Assembly: GCA_013339765.2 (NCBI GenBank)
Contig: JABSTR010000950.1
Span: forward strand, 124,001 to 188,000
Direction: 5' to 3'
Length of the DNA stretch: 64,000 bases
Source of the DNA: Haemaphysalis longicornis
Taxonomy: Eukaryota; Arthropoda; Arachnida; Ixodida; Ixodidae
The notes under the pieces are model-generated. The model was not told where the DNA came from and did no database searches. It worked only from the letters and a program-made list of their open reading frames with translations. Made by a program: the position numbers and the translations under genes. Below, piece after piece: positions 43,621 to 53,420 of the stretch (positions within the stretch are counted from its first letter, which is position 1; the number at the start of each line of letters is the position of its first letter).

Positions 43621-46029
43621 CAATCCCTTACTCCTCCACAGCAATCAGCGACGCGGATTACGAGCTCAGCTCGCCTCGTTCGCCTCAGCTCGCCTCAGCT
43701 CGCCAAGGCGAAGCATACGGCCTCGAGAGGCGCAGCCTCCCTGCGTCTCGCGTGCCCAACGCTAAACAAGCTCCTCGCGTGGGGCGAGCCCCCGACATGC
43801 ACGTGATGCCTGAACGGAGCAACCAAGGGAGCTGGCAGAGGCCGTGTTGCAAAGAAGAACGCTGTCACATGATGTGCGTACTGAGGAGGAAAGGCGACCA
43901 AAATGGCCGTCGAACCGAAAACAAAATCGAACATCGAAATGGCAATGAAAGGAGCATCAATGGGATTTCGTGCTGGCAATCGTTTCAACCACTGTTCCAC
44001 ATTTCGCCAGCATAAAGCCCCGTGGGCAAGTACGAATAACACGGCCATCTGACAATGAAGGTTGGGTAGACTGGCAATGAAATCTATTGATGCTACCTTC
44101 ATTTACAAATCAGGACTAGCGTTGGAGGCGGGCAGACACAGTTTCTTACTGGGGTCTGCCGTGCCATGTGAGGGCGTTGACGTCGATAACAGTCGCTTGC
44201 TATCCACTCGTGAGGCACCTAGCAAGTCCCACACCTAATAATCGGGTTTACCAGACGCGGGTCCTTGCCTTGCGTTGAACAGTCCGGTTCGCTCATGGGT
44301 GCTGGGTCTGTCGGGAGGGAGGCATCTTCGGAGAGTCTAGGTACTCTTTGGTGAACACCAATAAATTGCAACTTGAACGAAAACTGATGACCCAGCCCAG
44401 CAGTAATGGCCGGGAAGACAGCCGGGTGGCGTTGACGGCCAGTGGAGTCCTCTAATTAGTATAGCCATTTCTTTCAATAAAGGGATTTTCAATGAAGGTA
44501 TTTTAAAACAATATTTTCAATGAATACCGTCAAATCTTTCTTTGTTCCTCTCGTGCTTATAATATTTTGTTCTAGTGTCAGATCTTTTAACTATGCAATG
44601 TCACTTCACTCGTCCAGCACTCAACCATCCAAAATTAAACCCTTTGCATTACGTCATGAACCGAACATTTTTATGGTCTTGTTGGTGTGGTGGTTTTGGC
44701 GCGTACTTAGTTCCTGAAAATGCCCTTTGTGGATTTTCTTACTAAATTATTCGATGTTCATATGGAGGATGAAAGCGTGGGATGAAAGGCTGTAGCACTC
44801 ATTTTCCCCGCTTCTCGGGCATCGTTACTTTACTTTCGGATCAGATAATTTGCCCGCTCTAGAGCAACAACACGCGAAGAGTGATAGCAGCAGCGCCTAA
44901 TTTGCGCGAAGAGCTAATTAGGCACCGGCACGGTCTAGGAAACACGGGATGGCAGGCGGGCTGGCGGGTGGCTTCTCACGTTGCCGAAACCGATGCTCCG
45001 CTCGTTCCATGAAAGAAGCCACCGGACCTGTACCCACCCATCCGTCACGTGCTCCGTTAATACTAGCCATGCAAAGAGCCACACGTTTGTCCGAAAGAGG
45101 AGGACCGACAGCCGCAAACGTATTCCTTGCGCAGCACGGAAATTCCCCTCCTCATGAAAAGCGTCGGGTTCCTGTGTGCGTCAAGAATGCTCCGAACCGA
45201 TCGGGTAACCGGGCCGACCGTCGACGTCAGGTTTCTCCGCGAACTTGAACGTGTATTTTTTGTACAGCAACGCTGTTAGCCTCTCGATGGTCGGAAAATT
45301 TCATTTCGTAAAGAAAAAAATTGCGCCAATCCACTTTGTGAAGGTGGTTGGAAAGCAAAGCTGTAAGCGGCACCCACAACGTTTACTCATCCGACATCAA
45401 TTAAATTCACTCACGTCGCTCAGCAAATTGTGAAACCAGGGAGAAGTGAAATGCACTTAACCACACCCTCTATTACTTCAAAGCGATATTCTTGCTCAGG
45501 TTAAAATAATGCATGATGCATGAACGGTGGTTGGTTGAGTGGTATTGGTGTAGCACATGAGTGGATACTTTTTTTGTAAAATTAGAGCTCAAACCCGGTG
45601 TCAGACGATCTCCCTTCTCCGTCTCTGCCGTCGCGGACGGAGGCGACGAGCTCGGCGGCAGAGACGGAGCAGAATCGGGTGGAGGAGGAAGAGGCGCAGA
45701 AGGAGGAAATAGTTCTATTGAGATTTCTGAACGGCCCAGTGTGCGGGCCAGGGGAGTGGTTTCTTCCTGAGTGTAACCCATATTCGCTCCGCGTGGCCTG
45801 TGTTTTGTCCACCGGCTGAAGCTGGGTAGGCAGAGAGGGTCTGGACATCAGAATCTCCCATTGCTTTTGTTTGGTAGTTGATGGAAAGATAGGAGGGTGC
45901 TTTGGGCTAAATTCGCACACCCCGTTTATGTGGTTGAGTGTTCGTACTATGAGCAAAATTTACATTGAGCATCGTAGCGATTCGGGTGCATTAAGTGAAG
46001 ACACGTCCGGTGTGGGAAGGAGCCAGACT
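43621..46029. other. No recognisable gene
   Basis: A CTCAGCTCGC tandem lies at 43,665-43,705. Bases 44,100-44,390 look like a GC-rich repeat end with AATAAA near 44,360. Overlapping frames on both strands at 45,473-45,956 are compositional (GA/CT-rich) and not assigned. Confidence 0.55.
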
Positions 46030-46419
46030 GTATTTATTTATTTAGTTATTTATTTAGTTCGGTACCTTCAATGCCCAGGGGGCGTTACAGAAGGGAGTGG
46101 GTTTCTTTTTTACAAGGTATTGAAAAAATATATATACAATAAGGGGAAAATATACAAAGCAAGAATAGATGCGATGCCTTAAAGGCAAGAGCGAAAAAGT
46201 AAACAAATCACAGGTGGTAAAAACTATACATATACATATATATATATATATACATACATACACACATATGCATATGTATACATTCACATACACATACACG
46301 TACATACACACCGAGAAAAAAAAACATTTGGTGCGGAGGGAAATATAACTCAAAAGCTGGGGAGTGATACAAAGACAGTTGTGAAAAAAAGACTATGTAA
46401 GAAAATTCAAAAAACTTGA

Positions 46420-47646
46420 TTATACAATGCACAAGTGACGTTCAACTGCCGAACGAAATGCGCGTGCATCTGTGATTGTAGCTATTGAAGTTGGCAGGCG
46501 GTTCCACTCATCTGATGTTTTTGGTATGAAGGAATGGAAGCACAGATTAGTACTACAGTGAGGGACGTTTACTTTGAAAGGGTGATCAACGCGCGATGAT
46601 AAGTACGACGGGCTGGAAAGGAGTTCATTTTTTAGTTGTGGATTGAAGTGATAAATTTTGTGGAACAAGTTGAGTCGAGACAGCTTTCTGCGCACGGAAA
46701 CATTCTGCAGATTTAAGGTTCGTTTCATTGAAGTTACGCTCGCTTTGCGGTAGTAGTTAGTTAGGATAAAGCGTGCACTACGGTTCTGTATGGATTCTAT
46801 TGCGTTAATAAGGTAATCTTGTGCTGGGTCCCATACCGAACAGGCATACTCGAGTTTAGGGCGAATTAGGGTTTTGTAAAGGATTAGTTTCAGATCGGAA
46901 GGTGCCATAAAAAAATTACGTCGCAGGTAGCCTAGTGTTCGGTTTGCATTACTAATTATATAATTCACGTGTTTCCCAGGATAGGTTGTTGGTTATGTGT
47001 ACTCCTAAATATTGGTATGTTGCTGTTGTTTCAAGTTGGTGGCCATGAATGTTGTATGATGTTGGTGACCTTTCAGAAATATTGGAACGTCGCGAGATTC
47101 TCATCATTTTACATTTGTTAGTGTTCAAACGCATTTTCCAAATGTCACACCAAGTCGATATCCTATCAAGGTCAGATTGTAGTGCGGATGGATCAGACGT
47201 TGATGACATCACTCGATAGAGCACGCAGTCATCTGCAAATAATCTAATGGAAGAGGTTATGGCGTCAGGTAAGTCGTTGATAAAAATAAGAAACAGGAGA
47301 GGGCCGAGTACAGAGCCTTGCGGCACACCTGAGGTGACTGAACAATAAGAGGAATCGTAATCGTTGGCTGTTACAAATTGTGATCTGTTCGATAAAAAAT
47401 TTTCAATCCAAGCGAGAATTTGGGGGTCAATGTTTAGTTTACGCAGTTTTTGACAGAGCAAGTGATGGGAAACAAGATCAAACGCTTTGGAAAAATCCAA
47501 AAAAATACAATCAACAAAATTACCATCATCAAGGGCACAAAAAAGGTCGCGTGTAAAGGAAATTAATTGTGTTTCGCAGGAAAATGTTTTCCGAAATCCA
47601 TGTTGGTGTGGAGAAAAAAAGGAATTATTTTCAAGAAACGTAACGA
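46420..47646 (-). pseudogene. LINE ORF2, RT palm to C-terminus
   Basis: After the SINE the frame reads QHGFRKTFSCETQLISF, FLDFSKAFDLVSHHLL, GVPQGSVLGPLLFLIFINDLP and FADDCVLYR, then LNTNKCKMMRISR and YLGVHITNNLSW. A one-base shift near 46,966 leads to ANRTLGYLRRNFF, KLEYACSVWDP, ESIQNRSARFIL and DEWNRLPTSIATITD to the stop at 46,420. FADD provides catalytic aspartates. Confidence 0.87.
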
Positions 47647-47662
47647 GGCTCGAGTAAATGAT

Positions 47663-47836
47663 TGATTGATTGATTGATTGTAGGGTTTAACGCGCCGACG
47701 CAACGCAGGCGATGAGGCGCGCCGTAGTGGAGGGCTCCGGGTTAATTTTGACCACCTGGGGATCTTTAACGTGCGCCGAAATCTCGTACACACGGGCGTT
47801 TTTGCTTTTCGCCTCCATCAGAAAAGCGGCCGCCGC
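47663..47836 (-). mobile_element. Ruka-like SINE inserted in LINE ORF2
   Basis: A perfect 16-bp duplication GGCTCGAGTAAATGAT flanks it (47,647-47,662 and 47,837-47,852). Removing the SINE restores the ORF2 reading HIIYSSLVTFLENN. The tRNA head is missing (only GCCGCGGC remains), so the copy is 5'-truncated. It lies in the same orientation as the LINE. Confidence 0.94.
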
Positions 47837-47852
47837 GGCTCGAGTAAATGAT

Positions 47853-49411
47853 GTGTTCAAACAGCTTGCAGGAGATGCTGGTCAATGAAATTGGGCGATA
47901 ATTAAGAGGGTTATGAACGTCCCCGGATTTAAATAACGGAACAACTTTGCCAATTTTCCAATCGTCGGGTAATTGACAAGAATTCAAAGATTGAGAAAAA
48001 ATTTCCCCTAGAATTATGGAAGAATAAACGTCTATGTTTTTCAAAATTTTAGAATTTATACCATCAATTCCTGACGATGAGGAAAGTTTTAATTGGGCTA
48101 TGAGTGGAGCAATTCCAACCCAGTCAACTACCAAAGGCTCCATTGGAGGAAAGTTTGAAGTTTCACAGGAGTATGCCTGATCATGTGGCTGATGCGGTAT
48201 AAAGACCTTTCTGAATACGTCATTCAGAAGAAAACAGCTTTCAGAGCAGGGTGCAATGTCGCCGTTTTCATCTATTAAAGATATCACATTGTTCTTCGTT
48301 CCACCAATGACGTTCCAAAACTTCTTCGTGTTATGTAGAAGCAGAGAAGGGAGGGTGTCATGAAAAAAAACACGCTTTGCATTTTTGACTGCGTTTTTGA
48401 ATTCCGAATTGACACTACGATACGCAGACCACATGATCCGGTTATCACTCTTTCTTGCCTTGCGAAACAGCCTTTTCTTCTTATTCAAGAGACGGTGAAG
48501 GGAAATGTTGAACCATGGGGACCGATGGGTGCAGGAAATGAGCCGTAACGGTATGTACTTTTTGATTAATGAGTGCACTTTATTTTTGAAAAGATCCCAG
48601 TTTGTAGCTACAGTACGTTCGTAAAATGTGACCATATATTCAACAACAAATGCTTCCAACTCTTTGTTGATCGACAAAAAGTCAGCTTTTCGATAATCAC
48701 GGACGTACTTGGGCTTGCTATTTGTACTGGCTTTAACCTCGAAGTTGATGAAACAATGATCGCTGAGCCCTGGCGTGCAAGTGAGTGAGTGAACAAGGTC
48801 GGGGGAAGTGGTTAAAACCAGATCAAGCACATTAGCGCTTGTTAGTGTAGTGCGGGTTGGTTGGGTAACAAGTTGTGATAAATTAAAGTTGGAACACAAA
48901 TCTACAAACTGGGCAGCTTCGGATGAGGGCCTGAAACACTGAAGGAGGGTCCAGTCCAAACTATTGAGGGGTAGTTGAAATCCCCCAGCAGAAAAAGCAA
49001 CGATTTAGGAAATCTTATGATAATATTATTTAGTACGTCATGAAGGTCATTACAAAATGACGAGGGGGCGTTCGGTGGTCGGTAACAAACACAAAATATT
49101 GCGTCATGGTGTTTTATGCGAATACCCGCGCAAACTAGTTCTAATGGAGATGAAACTGGAACAGCGAAAGACTGCAAATAGTCCGCGATTGCAATAAGTG
49201 CGCCTCCCCCCAATCTTGCACCTCGATCACATCGATAAAAAGAAAAGGACTTTTGGCAATGAAGAATTTCGCTGCTTGATACCTTGGCAGATAGCCAAGT
49301 TTCCGTAAGTGCCACAACATCTGCGTTACACGTATCAATGAATGAAGAAAGGTCATCACGTTTATTTAAGACACTGCGAATATTAGAAAGCAAAAATGTG
49401 ATTTCACACAC
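47853..49411 (-). pseudogene. LINE ORF2, endonuclease and RT N-terminal part
   Basis: The frame opens near 49,411 with a GTG and no ATG (CEITFLLSNIRSVLNKRDD). APE blocks include TETWLSA, VCYRPPNAPSS and LLGDFNYPS. A frameshift near 48,955 continues with LSDHCFINFEV, AKRVFFHDTL, KKFWNVIGG, SSSSGIDGINSKILKNI, KVVPLFKSGD and NYRPISLTSISCKLFEHII. The SINE follows. Confidence 0.85.
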
Positions 49412-49468
49412 GGAGTGAATTTTACCTAGCTATGACTGTGAAGTGGAGGGCGGAGCTGGGGCTTCTAC

Positions 49469-50704
49469 TCAAACAGCATTGCTTCCGGAAATGCTATCGC
49501 TATGAACATTTATTTCACACACACTATCAGAAGATTGAACGTAAACGTAACATTTCTTGTTGATAAGAACTTTGTTGTAGCGAACTAAAAAAGGCTGACC
49601 GCTGGCTTTACCAAATTCAGTCAACTTTTTGCGCAACTTTCGAGTTGCAACGCAGAAATCTTCGGTGATGCTTGCGTTGGAGGGTTTGAATTGCGACCGA
49701 GACGAAAATATAGAATCTTTCATCTTAAAACTGGAAAATTTTACTATAACTGGTCTGGGCTTATTCGGCACCAACTTCCCAAGCCTATGGGCGCGTTCGA
49801 TCGTCCCATCCAAAAGTGGCGTTTCCAAAATAGAAGACAGAAGATCGCAAATTTTAGTCTCTGATTCGGCCCATGATTCGGTTGGACTGTCAGGTAGACC
49901 ATGAAAGATAAGGTTTTCACGGCGAGATCTGTCTTCAATTTCGTCAAGGCGACTTGCAAATGAAACCGTTTCATGGCGTACCGCTTCAGCAACGGAATGA
50001 GAAATGTCGGGCAGTGAGCATCCCTCGGACGCGGCCATTTTTTCTTCCACAGCCGATAGTCTTTCGTTGATGTCAGTTATCTCTTTTTGCAAATTTAACT
50101 GAATTTATTTGGCGTCATTCAGTTGCGAAAGCACTTCAGCATGATTTTTATCAATTTTCGCGTTTAGCGATTTCAACAAGAACAGAACATCGTTACTACT
50201 CTGAGCAGGATCCTCGTTAGGAGGACCAGGATTTACTTCGATGTCACCGCCGAGAAGTAGAAGCTTCCCAACAAACACACATTCGCGAACAAGATCACAA
50301 AAAACGCTGGGGCTTGGGAGGAGCAGCAAATTCGCATTACTAGTGCGCTTATCAAACAAAGAAGGTCGAGAACCAACCTGTGTAAAACAGAGCAACACTT
50401 GAGGCAACCGCATGGCAGCTGTCCTCCCAAGCCTACTGAAAAAGTGAGCGGCTGGGCCATCGTTATACGGACGTCGAAGAGCTGATGTCGATGACGATGG
50501 GGGGGGGGGGGCGAGAACCGTCATAGGTGGCCGAAGATCATCGTAGAAGTGAACTGGCGGCACCAGGAATTGTTCCTCCGAAACTTGCGCAGGACATGTC
50601 GACGAAGAAACCAGTGGCGCTTCGTGCCGCTTCGATAACGGTAGGCACGTGCCGCTGATTGACGAAACCTGTGCAAAACAGAGCAACACTTGAGGCAACC
50701 GCAT
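49469..50704 (-). pseudogene. LINE ORF1 with 2A-like motif and coiled coil (one stop)
   Basis: The frame from 50,704 has a Pro-rich N-terminal part, a hydrophobic segment LVRECVFVGKLLLLGG, and the motif DIEVNPGP at residues 154-161 (50,222-50,245). After an in-frame TAA at 50,102-50,104 it continues with a coiled coil (LQKEITDINERLSAVEEKM), then SRRENLIFHGLPDSP and IERAHRLGK, typical of LINE ORF1. The motif fits the D-x-E-x-N-P-G-P pattern of 2A peptides, which make ribosomes skip one peptide bond between G and P. The family is an RNA-binding chaperone. Confidence 0.8.
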
Positions 50705-50729
50705 GGCAGCTGTCCTCCCAAGCCCACAT

Positions 50730-51900
50730 GAGCCGTATGGTAGTTTGTTGTTCTATGGAGGGGTCAGAGGTAAGACGTAGGTTGGGTCTGCCTCAGAAGG
50801 CGAAAGCGTGGTTATGCTCTGAACGAGACAAGCGGGTGACTGTCCTCGTGCAGCTCCATAGCACGGGGGGTGAAAGTGCAGGCTTGGTGGGCGTATTCGT
50901 TGCCCTCCATAAAAGCGTGAGCGGGTGTCCAGATGAGCTGAATGGAACCATTTGGGCAGTGGGTTTTAGCACACGACGTGAACGTCGGGACACCAAACCC
51001 GACAGGTAATTCCGGTAGACTTGTTGGGAATTGGTGACTACTTTACGAACCCTTGGTTGAGAGCCAAGGCGATGGCTGCCTCTTTTGCTGCCATCATGTC
51101 GTCGGTCTTGAGTGAGGCACAAGCAAGGAGATTGGTTCTGGAGGTAGCCACGATGATGGCGTACTGCTTCCCTCGATGTTTGGAGGCGTCTGTGTAGATA
51201 ACTGCATGATCCCTACCGAGGGTGGTGTTTAGCGCTTGAGCCCGTGCTTTTCGGTGACCATCGTCTTCTGAGGGCTTCACACTTCTAAGCAAAGGGAGCA
51301 TATTTATTTCTTGTGGCCAAAAGCCCAGGAGTACATCAAGCGGAGTGACTTTCTGTGCTGCCCAGCCAATCTGGTGAAAGATGCCGCGACCCGCCGCAGT
51401 TCTGCTCGTTCGGAGCTTCTGGATGGAAAGAAGACCCTCTATCAGCTCTTCTACCGTGTTGTAGAGCCCCGTGCTAAGCCGCCTCTCTGTTGACGCACTC
51501 GTGGGAAGACCAATGGCTTGCTCAACAGCCTTTCAAATCATTTTATAAAACATCTTTATGTCGGCCTTGCTGAGAAGAAGATAGGGGGTTGACGTAAGTA
51601 ATTCTCGAGATGACGAAAGCTTGAACTAATCGAAAGGTATCGGATTCCTTGAGGCCTCGCTTCTTAGCGGCAACTCGCCTGATCATGTGTATGATTTATT
51701 GATGCTGCGTCTGAGGCACTGCAAGGATACGTCACTCTTGGTGTTGGCCTGAAGATTTAGGCCCAGTATTTCGATGCTGGGGCTTGGGGTGATGGCCTGG
51801 CCATTAAAGAGCATTTGAACGTGTTTCTTGATGTATCGTCTGGCGTGAAGGTGGACGACAAGAAGCAGATATTTTTTACGCGAACACTGGAAGCCACATG
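50730..51900 (-). pseudogene. I/R1-like LINE relic with RNase H segment
   Basis: On minus, decayed stretches from about 51,850 read IEILGLNLQAN and further thumb-like sequence. They lead into 51,301-51,038, where AVIYTDASKHRGKQYAIIVA and MAAKEAAIALAL resemble the start and helix of LINE RNase H. ORF 51,122-50,793 may be a frame-shifted continuation. Many stops are present. RNase H would remove RNA from the hybrid. Confidence 0.6.
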
Positions 51901-52040
51901 CCCATTGGCGTACTAGAAGTGAGATGCCTTAGGTTGGTGGGAGCTTCCTTTAATCGCTATCGCGTGGCATTTAGCAAGAATGCAGGGGTTAAACCCGTAG
52001 ATGTGCTTGGTCAGTGCTCCACTTCTCTTCCCCGTCTCCG

Positions 52041-52123
52041 CGTGGGATCGTAGCTAAATCGGTAAGACTACGTGCTCTTGCTTTGTTACTCTGTTAGTTC
52101 CAGGTTCGATTCTTGGCGGTGCA
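52041..52123 (+). repeat. tRNA-like relic
   Basis: The A box TAGCTAAATCGG (52,051-52,062) and B box GGTTCGATTCT (52,103-52,113) have tRNA-like spacing, and a TTCTTTTATTTG stretch follows. The arms do not pair cleanly, so this is a tRNA-derived sequence rather than a gene. Confidence 0.4.
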
Positions 52124-52219
52124 GTAAATTCTTTTATTTGTTTGCGGGAGTTTTCTGGTGACACCAACGGTCGCGAAAGAACCCTGGGGGGGTAGAGGTA
52201 GAAAGCTTTGCTTTAAAAA

Positions 52220-52640
52220 CAGAGGCAGGAGCCAGCAGTTCTCGCTTAAGACGCCGAGCGTATGCGTCAGGCTAATCCGTTAGGCGTGCAGCATACAGCT
52301 CAGTATTTGTGCAAAGAAAAAACCACAAAACAAGCATCAAACCGCATGATCGATGATAAGGCGCCGGTAAGCAATCGGAGCCCCCTCCCCAATGCGTTCT
52401 GCTAAATATTAGCTTTGCAGCTGCTCTCGAAAGGGGTGGGGAGTTGACATGGCTTCGAGGGCTAGTGAATGTGTCAGGCTAAGCAGGACCCAGCAGTTCT
52501 TGCCCAAAACGTTGACCGCATGCGTCAGGACGCAGCATTTGCCACCAGAGAAGCAGAGTGCAAGCGACAAGCCCGCCAGGACAACGAGGGACATTTCAGA
52601 CCCTCCCCAATCAGCATGTGAAGTGGTGTACAACAGCTTC
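52220..52640 (+). pseudogene. Charged-repeat ORF relic (Helitron-like N-terminal repeat?)
   Basis: One frame (about 52,472-52,625) reads QAKQDPAVLAQNVDRMRQ, then DAAFATREAECKRQARQD, a repeat with Pro and EAE-K-R-Q pattern. A related stretch with a stop lies at 52,227-52,300 (QEPAVLA, DAERMRQANP). From memory, repeats of this style precede the replication/helicase part of tick Helitron-like proteins, but no such domain is seen here. The assignment is an inference. Confidence 0.35.
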
Positions 52641-52659
52641 ACTAGACATCCACTCCCGC

Positions 52660-52905
52660 AGGGCGGGATGGCGTCCATTTTTTTTCTTCCTAGTTTTGTA
52701 AATTTTTTCTACGCTCCGGACCGATTTTATTTTCTTCTCCATATTATTCATTGTTGCTGCGTACTTCTTCTTTTCTTTTCGTCTTTCGCTTCACTCTGTT
52801 CCCCCCCATCTCAAGTAGCAAGCCCCGCCATTTGTGGGGCTAATCTCTCCGGTGTTTATTAAAGCTTTCTCTCTCTTTCTCTCTCTCTCTCTCCCTCTCT
52901 TGAAC
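52660..52905 (+). mobile_element. LINE 3' end with (CT)n tail
   Basis: The sequence ends AAGTAGCAAGCCCCGCCATT, GGGGCTAATCTCTCCGGTG and TATTAAAGCTTTCTCTC, followed by (CT)n at 52,871-52,903. The TTTATTAAAGC element looks like a polyadenylation region, and the CT tail suggests an I-like LINE 3' end. The frame 52,449-52,862 crosses this non-coding piece and is not a gene. Confidence 0.5.
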
Positions 52906-53328
52906 GTGCATTCATATAACTGGTGCCAGCAGGAATGAACGTGTGTGATTTTTTTTTAACTACGGGTATACTTATTGGGCTACTTTTATTAAGTTGGACA
53001 AGGGGGTTTGTTTTGCAACTCAGCTGCGACTGCCGGTATTGCTGCCATGGCGTAAATACATCATTGGCGATAGGAAACCAGGGGAAGCCGAACTTGTGCT
53101 TTGCCTGCATTAGCGCTTTAGCTGACCCAACGGCCTGAAACTGGACAGCAAATGCGGTACTTCTTTCTTCTCCGGGCTGTGTGTCCATGACTTAGGTATC
53201 CTTAAAAGGGTAGACTCGAGCGTAAGTTGTCAATTTTCAGGGAAAGCGATCTTATTTTCTTCTAAACCGATGCCGACAGTGCACCAGGTTCCATTGTTCG
53301 GTACAGAAGTGAAGTCACCTTATTAATG
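52906..53328. other. No recognisable gene
   Basis: The region holds short frames on both strands only. Confidence 0.55.
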
Positions 53329-53420
53329 ATAGGACAGCGCAAACTTGACGGGACGAATAGAAGACAGCAACGCAGGTGTTGTTGTCTTCTAATCGCTGTG
53401 TCAAGCTTGCGCTGTCCTAT
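53329..53420. repeat. Hairpin element, 43-bp arms
   Basis: The left arm begins ATAGGACAGCGCAAACTTGA, and the right arm ends in its reverse complement with few mismatches. GTCTTC/GAAGAC lies near the centre. Outer TGAT is present on both sides. It could be a small MITE or a decayed fold-back like the Penelope pairs. Confidence 0.65.

Larger units (their letters stand above)
46030..50729 (-). mobile_element. CR1/L2/Jockey-like LINE with 2A-like ORF1, nearly full length
   Basis: On minus, a 5' region with a duplicated ~289-bp monomer (50,436-50,379 and 50,724-50,668) leads into ORF1 (50,704-49,469) and ORF2 (49,411-46,420). The 3' region ends GGTACC-like (TAAA)n at 46,057-46,030. A SINE splits ORF2. 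Stops and frameshifts inactivate it. The 3' end resembles those of the LINEs at 2728 and 59,389. Confidence 0.87.

Noticed and set aside
45473..45956. Pro/Ser-rich and Gly/Glu-rich ORFs on opposite strands
   Set aside because: They mirror each other from a purine-rich stretch, with no recognisable domain.
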